DNA of 64,000 bases from Bacteroidota bacterium (GTDB taxonomy: Bacteria > Bacteroidota > Bacteroidia > AKYH767-A > 2013-40CM-41-45). Every line of letters begins with the position of its first letter. The stretch's first letter is position 1. Below are positions 21,169 through 30,764 of this stretch, piece by piece. The notes under the pieces were generated by a model. The model did no database searches. It worked only from the letters and a program-made list of their open reading frames with translations, and had not been told where the DNA came from. Position numbers and translations under genes: made by a program. Where the stretch lies: contig JADJFC010000005.1 in the NCBI GenBank assembly GCA_016708785.1, forward strand, positions 124,001 through 188,000, given 5' to 3'.

Positions 21169-21513
21169 TTAGTTAATTAATTGAGTATTCATACCTATTA
21201 AGAACTTCATCGTCTCCAGAAAGTCTGCGAGTTCGGAGATTTTTTCTTCGCCTTTGGTTTTGCCTTTGGGCGTTAGCGAATAATATTTTCGTACTCGCTT
21301 ACCGATGAATTCCGATTCGGTTTGTAGAATGCCATCTGCTTCAAGTGCGTGCAACGTAGGATAGAGCGCACCTTCGGTGAGTTGTATTTTATTTCCGGTG
21401 AGCTCTTTCACACGTTGCGTCATTTCGTAGCCGTACATTCTCGGATTGTCGCGAAGCAATTTGAGAATGATCGTCTTTAGAGTTCCTTTGATGAGTTCAG
21501 ATGAATAAATCAT
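21169..21513 (-). CDS. PadR-family transcriptional regulator
   Basis: 114 residues with the PadR winged-helix core: LLRDNPRMYGYEM, LTEGALYPTLHALEADGIL and RVRKYYSLTPKGK. The short C-terminal helix makes it the PadR-s2 type, which works as a dimeric repressor. It is first in a two-gene minus-strand operon with a membrane protein that has the matching helical domain. An inverted repeat in its promoter suggests autoregulation. The signal it senses is unknown. Confidence 0.92.
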   Translation of the reverse strand: MIYSSELIKGTLKTIILKLLRDNPRMYGYEMTQRVKELTGNKIQLTEGALYPTLHALEADGILQTESEFIGKRVRKYYSLTPKGKTKGEEKISELADFLETMKFLIGMNTQLIN

Positions 21514-21539
21514 TGTTTTGTATTTTTACCTAACGCAAT

Positions 21540-21562
21540 TATACATCGGAATCTTATGTATA
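21540..21562 (-). promoter_or_regulatory. Likely PadR operator overlapping the padR promoter
   Basis: TATACAT and ATGTATA form a perfect 7-bp inverted repeat around a 9-bp spacer, 27 bp before the padR start. PadR operators commonly contain an ATGT/ACAT dyad. On the minus strand TATAATTG overlaps one arm and is close to the Bacteroidota -7 box TAnnTTTG, with a TTG 21 bp upstream. Repressor binding here would block the promoter. Confidence 0.55.
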
Positions 21563-21807
21563 TGCAAGAAAAATTTACTGTTTTATCATAATATATTGAT
21601 AATTAAGACAATAAAATTGATTATTCATGCTATTACTCTGCCTCATTTGGATTTTACTACCATCAGAATGCGATGTACTTGTCGATCGTTAACTTAAATT
21701 GTAAACTTTTTCATTCTTCTTAATTTGACTAATTGAAATGATTACTAGCTACTGTCTTCGAATAGTCATTTCATAAACTTTCTTAAATTGAGCAATAATT
21801 TATTAGT

Positions 21808-22437
21808 ATGAAAAAAGCAATCTTTACTACGCTTGCGATTGTGTTCATTATTTCCAATTGTTTTTCGCAAGACACAATTACATTTCGAAGTCTTGAAGAA
21901 GTTCAGGCAAAAGTTTTTGAAATAACTTCGACTGATATTAAGTATAAAAAATTTGACAATCCAAATGGGCCTGTATTTATTATACTTAGATCAGATGTTC
22001 TTTCTATCCGTTATGAAAACGGAACGAAAGATATTTTTAATACTGAAAAGGAGGAAAGTGGTAATACTCCTTCTACTCCGGCATCTCCACCTGTTTTGGC
22101 GCCGACTCCTGTGATGTCGAGCAACGATTATTACATGAAAGGTCAAAAAGATGCGACCAGATATTATGTCGGATATACAGGTGCCGGTACAGGAACATTG
22201 GTTACAAGTTTGGTTTCGCCATTATTGGGATTGGTGCCGGCCATTGCTTGTGCAGCAACACCTCCAAAGCAAAAAAATCTAAATTTTCCCAGTGCAGAGC
22301 TTTTGAAAAATCCGGACTACCATAGAGGATATGATGCCAGAGCAAAAAAGATGAAGCAAGGGAAAGTCTGGACAAACTGGGGTGTTGGATTAGGGGTAAA
22401 TTTAATTTTGGTGATTATGTTTACTGCAGCGCAATGA
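21808..22437 (+). CDS. Secreted or membrane protein of unknown function
   Basis: 209 residues with a signal peptide (MKKAIFTTLAIVFIISNCFS), a small beta domain with KYKKFDNPNGPVFII and SDVLSIRYENGTKDIF, a proline-rich linker, then YYMKGQKDATRYYVGY and two hydrophobic glycine-rich segments. The KYKKFDNPxGP...YENG pattern recurs in Bacteroidota proteins of unknown role. It is divergent from padR but nearly 300 bp away. Confidence 0.6.
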   Translation: MKKAIFTTLAIVFIISNCFSQDTITFRSLEEVQAKVFEITSTDIKYKKFDNPNGPVFIILRSDVLSIRYENGTKDIFNTEKEESGNTPSTPASPPVLAPTPVMSSNDYYMKGQKDATRYYVGYTGAGTGTLVTSLVSPLLGLVPAIACAATPPKQKNLNFPSAELLKNPDYHRGYDARAKKMKQGKVWTNWGVGLGVNLILVIMFTAAQ

Positions 22438-22536
22438 AAAATGTGCCCCGTCAAATAAATTACAAGCCAATTCCTTAAAATAATTCCAATAAGATTCTAT
22501 ATTTGTGTTAAACAACGAGTTCTAAAAAAAAGGAAT

Positions 22537-23016
22537 ATGGAATCAAATCAAATTATGGTTAAAATGGTTTTAGACAGATGGTATTCGCTTTTAAAAGTTT
22601 TTGATACGATACTTGATTCTGTTTCTGACGAAAAATTGCAGAAGGAAGTTTCGCCGGGAAAGAATCGGGGAATTTATTTGTTTGGACATCTTGTCGCTGT
22701 TCATGACGATATGATGCCGATATTAAATTTTGGCGAGAAATTATTTCCTGAATTGGAGGAGCCGTTTATTAAATTTCCGGATAAAGCAACCAGTACAATC
22801 CCTTCTGCAAGTGAATTGCGTGCAATGTGGAAAAAGCAGAATGAAGTCCTGAATAAGAAGTTCGAAAGTTTGACACCTAAAGAATGGTTTGAGAAACATA
22901 ATTCTATTTCAGCAGAAGATTTTGCAAAGGAGCCGCATCGCAATAAATTAAATGTAATGATCACACGGATCAGTCATCTTTCTTATCATAGTGGACAGAT
23001 AGCTTTGCTTAAGTAA
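22537..23016 (+). CDS. DinB-family protein
   Basis: 159 residues of a DinB/YfiT-like four-helix bundle. The putative metal-binding histidines lie in FGHLVAVHDD and in ISHLSYHSGQIALLK at the C-terminus, where the family expects HxxxH. Members include bacillithiol- and mycothiol-dependent transferases and DNA-damage-induced proteins; the substrate cannot be predicted. A Shine-Dalgarno-like AAAAAAGGA is next to the start. Confidence 0.75.
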   Translation: MESNQIMVKMVLDRWYSLLKVFDTILDSVSDEKLQKEVSPGKNRGIYLFGHLVAVHDDMMPILNFGEKLFPELEEPFIKFPDKATSTIPSASELRAMWKKQNEVLNKKFESLTPKEWFEKHNSISAEDFAKEPHRNKLNVMITRISHLSYHSGQIALLK

Positions 23017-23376
23017 ATTCATTTCCGACTTGTAATAGTGTTTCAATCTGCATGATTTGCTTGTGGCTGTGTTGCGTGTGATTTTTTTTAAAACATAGAG
23101 GGCATAGAGAAGATTGAACATAAGAACACAATCCCGATAGCTATCGGGATACAATGAGACCACGGAATGAGGTTCTGCTTTGCTTCGAAGGACTTTCTAA
23201 TTTCTTATTGCAAATCTCAAAAAATTAAGCGCAAAGTACTTCTTTTCGGACTGCCGACATTTTTGCATTTGATATGAAATAAAGATTTTTTTCATGGGCT
23301 TGTCTGACATTGGTCAGTGTCAGCATATGGCAAATGGGTTTACTTTTATGTCACGATAATTATGGACGACAAAAAA
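23017..23376. other. Gap containing a composite palindrome element
   Basis: About 360 bp between co-directional genes. The only structured part is the element at 23123-23168. ACATAGAGGGCATAGAGAAG just before it belongs to the same degenerate wording. No gene seen. Confidence 0.5.
23123..23168 (+). repeat. Composite repeat: AACACAAT, 20-bp palindrome, ACAATGAGAC, CACGGAAT
   Basis: The core at 23131-23150, ATCCCGATAGCTATCGGGAT, is a perfect 20-bp palindrome. It sits between AGAACACA and ACAATGAGACCACGGAAT. The same arrangement occurs inverted at 37888-37933, so core and flanks form one repeat unit. It may work as a terminator hairpin or a protein-binding site. Confidence 0.8.
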
Positions 23377-24369
23377 ATGAAAAACCATCTGATACTTCTT
23401 GCCATGCTGGTGACAGCTTTCTTTAACTCAGTTGCTCAAACTCCAAGAAACTGCAGCCAAATTTTGGCAAGAAATCCATCTTCTGTTTCTGGCGTATATA
23501 GGATTGATCCGGATAGCGGAGGTGTTTTGCCATCTATGGATTGTTATTGTGATATGACTACCGATGGCGGCGGTTGGACTTTAATTCTGAATTACAATCA
23601 TCTGGCAGCAACCAACCCTGCATTAAAAATATTTACTGACAGTTTGCCTTTACAAGGGGCGACAACTCTTGGTTTTGATGAAAGCAATTCACATTATTGG
23701 GGTCATGCAGATACAACAATAGTTAATGCACTTCCATTTGATGAAATTCGTTTTTATGGAATCACTTCCGAACATAATCGCATAATAAACTTTAAAACAT
23801 TTCATCCGGGAACAGTATCAAATTTTAAAACAGGCATCGGTTCAACTGCAGGAGTAAGTTCATCCTTCACAGCATTTGCCGATCATTCTGCTTTTTTACC
23901 TGCAGCAATCAACATGGATGCAACTGACAAGGGAAATTATGCTATGACGGATTACCCTCTTTGGACGGGATCTATGTATCACTGGTATTTAGGTGGTGTT
24001 GATGCTTTTTGCAGCAGCGTCAGATGGGAAGTTGATGATTATCCTTGCAGCACCCTGCCTTCCACTTTTCATCAGATCTGGGTAAGACAAAGCAATGCAA
24101 CAGGTTTGAATGATACTGAAAATTCAGCATTGCAATTCAGTCTTTGGCCTAACCCTGCTTCAGATATAACAACATTGAATATCAAGAAAAGAAATACTGC
24201 ATCATCAACACTCAGTATTTATAATAACGTTGGGCAATTGATTCGCTCAGAACAACTGTCAGAGAACACCCATCAATTCAATGTGACAGATTTATGTACT
24301 GGGGTCTATATTCTGGTCCTTACAAATGAAGAATTCAGGCAACATCAAAAACTTGTTGTTCAACGATAA
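23377..24369 (+). CDS. T9SS-exported protein with fibrinogen C-terminal-like domain
   Basis: Start chosen at 23377, where MKNHLILLAMLVTAFF begins a signal peptide. Residues about 27-75 show the opening of a fibrinogen-like domain: NCSQILARNP, SGVYRIDPDSGG, DCYCDMTTDGGGWTLI. The usual sequence continues more loosely to about residue 240, ending HQIWVRQ. A T9SS type A tail runs from FSLWPNPASD to VYILVLTNEE. Fibrinogen-like domains bind glycans or acetylated groups in animals; here it suggests a surface adhesin or lectin, which is inference. Confidence 0.78.
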   Translation: MKNHLILLAMLVTAFFNSVAQTPRNCSQILARNPSSVSGVYRIDPDSGGVLPSMDCYCDMTTDGGGWTLILNYNHLAATNPALKIFTDSLPLQGATTLGFDESNSHYWGHADTTIVNALPFDEIRFYGITSEHNRIINFKTFHPGTVSNFKTGIGSTAGVSSSFTAFADHSAFLPAAINMDATDKGNYAMTDYPLWTGSMYHWYLGGVDAFCSSVRWEVDDYPCSTLPSTFHQIWVRQSNATGLNDTENSALQFSLWPNPASDITTLNIKKRNTASSTLSIYNNVGQLIRSEQLSENTHQFNVTDLCTGVYILVLTNEEFRQHQKLVVQR

Positions 24370-24680
24370 TTGATTAGAGGAATTGTCATTTATCAATCCT
24401 CTGATGATTCTGCTGAACGTTTATTTGCCAATCTCTTTAAGCGTCCACTTACAAATCCACTACATTCAAAATAGTGTAAGTGGATGTCTAAAGTAAAAAG
24501 AGCCTCATCGGAAATTCGAGGACGTGACATCCTATTCAGTCAATATCCTTCCTTTCCACATTTTTATCCGTTTCACTCCCCATTTCTTCCAGTTCAGCAA
24601 ATTATAATATAACGGCAATTTCGATTATGTACCTTGGTGCTATTATTTAACAATCGTCATAGCATCTAATAAAGCCAAAC
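24370..24680. other. Gap before the propeller genes
   Basis: About 310 bp. A 10-bp inverted repeat, TCCACTTACA with TGTAAGTGGA (24444-24453 and 24475-24484), lies 75 bp after the fibrinogen-like gene. It lacks a T-tract and may be a weak terminator. Nothing else stands out. Confidence 0.4.
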
Positions 24681-26999
24681 ATGAAATCAATTGTACTCTA
24701 CTGTATTTTTCTCGTCTCATCCTTTGCAACAGCGCATTCTCAAACGATAGATCCTAATTGGAAATATCTTCGCACGACCAACACAGGAATTGGTGGCGAT
24801 TACTCTTTTGTAATTGAAACAGATCATTGCGGAAATATCTGGACAGGCGGATATCTACCTTTTCATGCTCAGGGAAGTGTGACGCGTTTCAATGATACCA
24901 CTTGGACCTGCTGGAGCAATTTTGAAGGGTATATCCCCGGATCGATTGTGACTGCAATTGCATTTGACAATAACGATGGTGTCTGGGTTGGTTGTGATGA
25001 AAATAAAAACTTCGGATTACATGGTGGCGTTGCACATTACGATGGAACAACATGGCAGATCTGGGATTCTACCAATTCACCTTTGACGGAAGATTATGTT
25101 CAAGGAATTGTAGTGGACCAAAACAATAATGTTTGGATCACATTTTATAATAATGTTTCCGGTAATGGTGGCGTAGCAAAATATGATGGAACATCATGGA
25201 CAGTATATACAACTGCCAATTCAAGTCTGCCTTCAGAAGAAGTGGAAGACATTGATGTGGATGCGCAAAATAATATTTGGATAGGTTGTAATTTAGGAGT
25301 GATAAAATTTGACGGAATTAATTGGGATCTTTTTACTTCTGCAAATTCAGGACTCTCAGTAAATAATGGAATAAAAGATGTGGAAGTAGATGAAGTAACA
25401 AATAAGATCTATATCGTGACAGTTTTTTCTGTAGATATTTATGATAATGGAGCATGGTCTCATATTGACAATACAAATTCTCCTGTTGGAAATGCAAATT
25501 TGGTGGAAGTGGATGCTCGTGGCGACACTGTAATTATTGGTTCACTAGGCAGCACTTCCGGATACTTTATCTTTGATGGTGTTTCATGGACAACACATCT
25601 ATCGCCAGGGCATGTTTATGATGTGCGAATAGCAGATAACGGAAATTTTTGGGCTTGTGGAATTGGATTTGTAGAAAAATTTGACGGGACAGCATGGACT
25701 ACGTATGATAAATTTAATACCGGTTTACCTGCTATGCAGAATTATGATGTCTTCATTGACACAAAAAATCGTGCATGGGTAGGAAGTGCACTCAATGGTG
25801 GTATCAGCATGTTCGATTGTCCGACTTGGGAAAGTTACGGACCAAATAATCGCAACCATTTTCCGCAGCCAATCACGTATACAGGAACCGGTCGTGGAGT
25901 AACTGAAGATAGTTACGGTGATATATGGATGCTTTATGATGGTTCGCCGGGTGGTGTTGTGCAAATTCCTAACGGAAATGTTCAGAATTCAGCAGCGTGG
26001 GTAGTGTGGGATAATGTAACTGCCGGAGTTCCTTTGGGATTTACTACTAGCATTTGTGCAGATAAATCCGGAAATGTTTGGGTGGGTTCAAGTTTAGGAA
26101 CAACGGTGGCAAGATATAGTCGTGTAACAAATTCCTGGACAAATAATTTCAATATTTCTCAGATAGGTGGTGTAAATGAAATCAATTCTATACGAGTTGA
26201 CGATTCTAATAATGTGTGGGTTTGCGGTGGGAACGGACTTGCAAAGTTCGATCAGACAAACTGGACATTTTATACTTCATTGACTTCACCTATACAAGCC
26301 GGATTTGTGAATGATATTGCATTCGATAGTTTGGGAAACAAATGGATTGCTACTGAGCACGGACTTTATAAATTCGATGACACAACTTGGACATTATTTG
26401 ATCGAACTACTACGCCTATGTTTGGTGATTGGGTAAGTGCAATTGTGTTTGATGCAAATGGATTGTTATATATCCATGCGGAAGATGCAGTATTTCCCGG
26501 AGTTCCACAAGGCATACTTTCTTTTGACGGAACAACGTGGTTAACGTACACTACTTCGAATTCAGGATTGCCTGAAGAGTTTGTTAGAAGACTTTCAGCG
26601 GACACACTTGGAAATATCTGGATCACTACACCAGGAATGGGAATAGCAATTTTTAATCCTAATGGCGTAGTAGGTTATAGTTGCTTAGGCAAGAGTTTGC
26701 AAATGTGTTCCGGTACGACGGCAATTATTGATAACCATCAAACAAATGGAAATAGTATTTCAGCATACCCAAATCCGTTTTTATCTTCAACAGCTTTGGA
26801 AGTTAATTTAACTTTGAAGCAAAAGTGTTTCAATAATTTTATGGATGCAACTGGAAGGAAGTAAAAAATATTGCAGCAAAACATTTTCAAATTGGGAAAA
26901 CATCATCGACCTGGATCTATCGGACTGAACAAAGGAATTTATTTCTGCAAGGTAAAGTCAAATGGAAATTTGCAAACAACTAAAATAATAAAAAACTAA
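24681..26999 (+). CDS. Secreted beta-propeller (Reg_prop-like) protein with T9SS tail, frameshifted C-terminus
   Basis: Signal peptide MKSIVLYCIFLVSSFATAHS, then about ten repeats of 45-50 residues with the pattern KYDGTSWTVYTTANSSLP...DIDVDAQNNIWIG, as in the two-component-regulator propeller domain, here without any kinase. A T9SS tail starts at SAYPNPFLSS. After residue 727 the frame is lost, and the tail can be followed only in pieces to GIYFCKVKSNGN and a TAA at 26999, implying at least two indels between about 26820 and 26935. The next gene starts 7 bp later, so both are probably co-transcribed. Confidence 0.8.
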
Positions 27000-27006
27000 T
27001 CGGATC

Positions 27007-28491
27007 ATGAAATTAAAATTGATTTTCTGTTTTATTATAAGTAGTGCTTACTTGCAAGCTCAGGTAAATGTTGATTGGTATAATTACCCCGGAGGAGTAG
27101 CTGTAGCTACCAATAGTAATTTTGATGTTTATACAATTGACTGGGATTATAATCCGGCGGGCGATATACTTTTAACCAAAAGAGATTCCACAGGGGCTAT
27201 ATTATGGGATACTGCTTATGACAATACTGATAACACATTGCATGAAGTTGCGACATGGGTGGAGACGGATAATGTCGGAAACATTTTAGTTTCAGGAACG
27301 ATACGTTCAGGTTTTTCAAGTCCGGTGAATGCCGCCAGTGTATTAATGAAATTTGATTCATCAGGAGCATTGTTATGGAGAGTGGTTTATGAAAATTCAT
27401 TTGATGGATCTTCAACCAAGAAATTAATTGTAGACCCTAATGATAATATTTATGTATTGGGTTTAGGAACAGGTCCGAGCGGAATGGTTACCAAGGTGAA
27501 AAAATTTGATTCGTCCGGAGTTCCCGTTTGGTCATATTTTGATACAGTCGGTATTGGAGCTCCGGTGAACATAAAGTTTACGCCGGATAACAATATGCTA
27601 ATTGTTCACCGAACTTTGTCAGGAAATTTTAACGGTTTTTCAAAAATTGATCTGAATGGAAATCTTCTGTGGAGCATTGCAGGAATTAATAGCAATACAG
27701 TTGGCGACGCAGCCGGAGATTCACAAGGAAATACATATTTGGTCAATGGTGAATATGTGATTTCAAATTCGGGAAGTGTGCTACAGAAAATATCGCCTAA
27801 CGGTTCACAAATTTGGGCAGACACTAATAGCATTACAGCATACAGGGTAGAAGTTGGTAACGATGACAATCCTGTAATATGCGGCTTTCCAAATTCAGGT
27901 ACTCCCGGTGCTGCATTTATAAAGTACGACAATGCAGGAACTATTATGTGGCAAAATCTTGATGCAGATGGACCTGCATATGCACTCTTGCTGCATGCAC
28001 AGATGAAAATGGATATTGATAATGCCGCTTATCTTGCTGCCGGAACTTTAACGGAGATGGCGCTTTGCAAAGTAAATAGTAATGGTATTTCCGAATGGAC
28101 AGTAGCCGTTCCCGGTAGCTATGCAAATGCATTTGATTTTCAAACAAGTGATGTAATTTATGTTGTTGGTGGAACTACTGCAAAAATTGGACAAGCGTTG
28201 GCAACGACTATTGCTAACCCTTTTCAAAAGGATATGAGTAATCACATTGATGTTTTTCCTAATCCATTTCAATCACTAACAACTTTAGAAATATATTTTG
28301 CAGAATTAAATTGCACAACTGTTACAATTGTTGATGTTGTAGGCAGAACTATAAAGTTGATTCATCCGACTGATCTTTTAATTGGGCGGAACCAAATCAA
28401 TATAGATTTATCAGAATTGAACGACGGAATATACTTCTTAAGTCTCAAATCAGGTGGATCAATTCAAACAGTCAAGCTGATTAAAAATTGA
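27007..28491 (+). CDS. Secreted beta-propeller protein with T9SS tail
   Basis: 494 residues. Signal peptide MKLKLIFCFIISSAYLQA. The body has repeats of the form LMKFDSSGALLWRVVYE, VKKFDSSGVPVWSY and FSKIDLNGNLLWSI with intervening DxxGNxYLV segments, resembling SBBP/PQQ-like propeller blades. A T9SS type A tail starts at DVFPNPFQSL and ends with GIYFLSLKSGGS. Eight bases after the previous stop, it is the second of two propeller proteins. Ligand unknown. Confidence 0.82.
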   Translation: MKLKLIFCFIISSAYLQAQVNVDWYNYPGGVAVATNSNFDVYTIDWDYNPAGDILLTKRDSTGAILWDTAYDNTDNTLHEVATWVETDNVGNILVSGTIRSGFSSPVNAASVLMKFDSSGALLWRVVYENSFDGSSTKKLIVDPNDNIYVLGLGTGPSGMVTKVKKFDSSGVPVWSYFDTVGIGAPVNIKFTPDNNMLIVHRTLSGNFNGFSKIDLNGNLLWSIAGINSNTVGDAAGDSQGNTYLVNGEYVISNSGSVLQKISPNGSQIWADTNSITAYRVEVGNDDNPVICGFPNSGTPGAAFIKYDNAGTIMWQNLDADGPAYALLLHAQMKMDIDNAAYLAAGTLTEMALCKVNSNGISEWTVAVPGSYANAFDFQTSDVIYVVGGTTAKIGQALATTIANPFQKDMSNHIDVFPNPFQSLTTLEIYFAELNCTTVTIVDVVGRTIKLIHPTDLLIGRNQINIDLSELNDGIYFLSLKSGGSIQTVKLIKN

Positions 28492-28860
28492 TACTTGCAA
28501 AAGCCAAATCTGCGAGTTAGGGAAGAACACTACAAATTTACCACAGAGATCATAAGAGGAAAAAAGGGAGACGCACGGAGAAATTTACTACGAGTGTAAG
28601 TTCACAATGCGAACTCGGAACTACTTTAATGTCTGCTATGAAGACCTTTCTAATTTCTTCATGGGGCTTTTATAATTTTGATTCCAAACCTATTAATATC
28701 GCAATATTTTCCGTTTCGACAAAAACGAGTTTATCGTAAGAAATTGCTAGCTACCATGTGAATAATGTAATTTGTTTCAAAAATTATGTAAGTGAAAATG
28801 CGTTGTCAATCCTCAACTTTGCAGAGAAATAAATTATCAAACATTTTAACGAATTAGGAG
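28492..28860. other. Gap with degenerate intergenic repeats
   Basis: About 370 bp. ATCTGCGAGTTAGGGAAGAACAC and ACCACAGAGATC words near 28510-28580 belong to the worn intergenic repeat vocabulary seen elsewhere in the window. Purine-rich TTAGGAG sits next to the following start. Confidence 0.45.
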
Positions 28861-29091
28861 ATGACTGAAAACCAAAAAGACAATCGCAATCAACAAGATC
28901 CGGAAAAGGGCAAAAAAAATATTGAGGATCCAAGTACTAAAACAAGCGAAGTTCCATTCAATTCAGAATTAGAGGACAGTGAAGAGAAGGAAGAAGAAAC
29001 AATTAAAGAAGATGAATCTTTGATCGATTCTGAGTTAGATGACACTGAACGAAAAGCGATGAGTCAAAAAAGAAAAAACGATAGTATATAA
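28861..29091 (+). CDS. Small acidic, low-complexity protein
   Basis: 76 residues, dominated by Glu, Asp, Lys, Asn and Ser, without hydrophobic core; predicted disordered. TTAGGAG just before the ATG is a good ribosome site for this phylum, and the frame ends 64 bp before the next gene. Its position at the head of a stress-type cluster suggests co-expression. No family recognised. Confidence 0.5.
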   Translation: MTENQKDNRNQQDPEKGKKNIEDPSTKTSEVPFNSELEDSEEKEEETIKEDESLIDSELDDTERKAMSQKRKNDSI

Positions 29092-29155
29092 TTTAATGCG
29101 GAATGGCTTGAAAGTTATCCCGAATTCGAATCAGTCTAAAACCAAAAAAAGCAAT

Positions 29156-29749
29156 ATGAATTCTCTAAAATTTATCAAAAAAGCAGTAGCGCAGATTGGA
29201 ATATTTGCAGCTATATTATTCATTATTTCCTGCAACAATAGCCCTAAAACAGAAGATACGAAAGAAAATGCTGAAGAACATAACGAGGCAAAATTTGATA
29301 ACAATAATCAGGAAAAGGATGCTCAATTTCTTGTAAATGCCGCTGAAATTGATTTGCAAGAAATAAAACTTGGGCAATTGGCGCAGCAGCTTGGAAGAAC
29401 AGCTAGTGTGAAAGAGTTAGGAAAAGCAATGGAAAATGCACATACTAATTCCTTAAATGAATTAACTGCACTTGCGAAGTCAAAAATGGTTACCATTCCT
29501 ACATCAACAACTGAAAATGCTTTGGACGCATACAAAAAACTGAATGATAAATCCGGAAGTGATTTTGATAAGTCTTATGCTGATATGATGGTGAATGATC
29601 ATAAAGATGCAGTTTCTGTTTTTGAGAAGATTTCAACAGATGGTAATGACGCAGATGTGAAGGCATGGGCAGCATCAACACTTGCGAACTTAAGAATGCA
29701 TCTTGATAAAGCAATGGTCGTTCAAAAAGAAGTTGAGAACCTAAAATAA
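29156..29749 (+). CDS. DUF4142 lipoprotein
   Basis: Start set at 29156 so that MNSLKFIKKAVAQIGIF leads into a lipobox (FIISC); the upstream 29096 start adds a non-signal leader. The body (residues about 55-195) is the DUF4142 four-helix, ferritin-like domain: AQFLVNAAEIDLQEIKLGQLA, ELGKAMENAHTNS, YADMMVNDHKDAV, LANLRMHLDKA. Family members are exported, stress-linked proteins of unknown chemistry. It lies between an acidic small protein and a PA2169-type protein on the same strand. Confidence 0.85.
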   Translation: MNSLKFIKKAVAQIGIFAAILFIISCNNSPKTEDTKENAEEHNEAKFDNNNQEKDAQFLVNAAEIDLQEIKLGQLAQQLGRTASVKELGKAMENAHTNSLNELTALAKSKMVTIPTSTTENALDAYKKLNDKSGSDFDKSYADMMVNDHKDAVSVFEKISTDGNDADVKAWAASTLANLRMHLDKAMVVQKEVENLK

Positions 29750-29816
29750 AAACCAGTGAAATTATTTCGCTAATTATTTCCAATAGAAGTCCTAACAATT
29801 ACAAATAAGAAATATT

Positions 29817-30278
29817 ATGAATAAAGAAAAAGCTATTGATGTATTAAACTCACTCATCGAAATAAATAATGATAGAATTGAAGGGTATGAAACTGCTTCG
29901 AAGGAAACTGAAGAACAGGATTTGAAAGCTATGTTTGCTCAGTTTATGCAAACAAGTGTAAAATGCAAGCAGGATTTGATCAGTGAAGTTACAAAGATGA
30001 ATGGTACACCTATCGAAGGCACACGGACAACGGGTAAATTCTTCAGAGTATGGATGGATGTAAAAGCTGCTCTAACAGGTAAGGACAGAAAAGCTGTCCT
30101 TGATTCTTGCGAGTATGGCGAAGATGTTGCCGTCGGAGCCTATGCGAAAGCACTTGAAAATAATTTGAATGATATATCTGCCGAACAACATACGATGTTA
30201 AATGTTCAGCATGCAATAATTAAAGCGGATCACGACAAAGTTAAAAACATGCGCGATCGTCTTGTTGTACAGGATTAA
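29817..30278 (+). CDS. PA2169-family four-helix-bundle protein (DUF2383)
   Basis: 153 residues of a ferritin-like bundle: NSLIEINNDRIEGYETASKE at the start, GTRTTGKFFRVWMDVKAALTGK in the middle, and LDSCEYGEDVAVGAYAKALE, all characteristic of the PA2169/DUF2383 family. No signal peptide, so cytoplasmic. Function unknown; such genes are often found with stress genes, in line with the DUF4142 neighbour 68 bp upstream. Confidence 0.85.
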   Translation: MNKEKAIDVLNSLIEINNDRIEGYETASKETEEQDLKAMFAQFMQTSVKCKQDLISEVTKMNGTPIEGTRTTGKFFRVWMDVKAALTGKDRKAVLDSCEYGEDVAVGAYAKALENNLNDISAEQHTMLNVQHAIIKADHDKVKNMRDRLVVQD

Positions 30279-30329
30279 TTTCTTGTTCGATTTATAGCAG
30301 GAAGTTCTTCACTACTTAAGAAACTTATC

Positions 30330-30647
30330 ATGATAAAATATGCACTACTGACTACTCTCATGGCAAAGTCAGGTAAAGAAGACGAAGTAGAAGAATTTCT
30401 TAAGACAACCTTATCATTAGTTGAATCAGAAACCAATACAATAACATGGTATGCTTTTAAAATGGGTGCAAATAAATTTGGGATCTTTAATACCTTTCCA
30501 AATGATACAGCCAGAAAGGCACATCTTGCAGGTGAAGTAGCAAAAGCACTTATAAATAGATCACCACACTTATTTTCATTGGATCCTCAGATTCAACAAT
30601 TAGATGTTGTCGCTGTGAAGGAAACAGAATTAAAATTCTCGTTTTAA
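30330..30647 (+). CDS. Antibiotic biosynthesis monooxygenase (ABM) domain protein
   Basis: 105 residues forming one ABM-type ferredoxin-like domain: KYALLTTLMAKSGKEDEVEEFL, then ITWYAFKMGANKFGIFNTF and HLFSLDPQIQQLDVVAVKE. Members are small dimeric proteins that oxidise quinones or degrade reactive compounds. It ends the four-gene plus-strand cluster and is followed by a bidirectional terminator. Confidence 0.82.
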   Translation: MIKYALLTTLMAKSGKEDEVEEFLKTTLSLVESETNTITWYAFKMGANKFGIFNTFPNDTARKAHLAGEVAKALINRSPHLFSLDPQIQQLDVVAVKETELKFSF

Positions 30648-30686
30648 AAATAGTGCTAATCGGTCACTTGTCATAAGGAGTAGAAT

Positions 30687-30722
30687 AAAAAAGGAACAAA
30701 CTGTTAAGTCTGTTCCTTTTTT
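30687..30722. terminator. Bidirectional intrinsic terminator
   Basis: AAAAAAGGAACA pairs with TGTTCCTTTTTT around a 12-base loop. The A/T tracts on both sides serve the plus-strand ABM gene and the minus-strand barrel gene, which converge here. Confidence 0.85.
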
Positions 30723-30764
30723 TATTGTATTGTACTAGTAATCTGGGTTAAGCGAAGACAAGAA

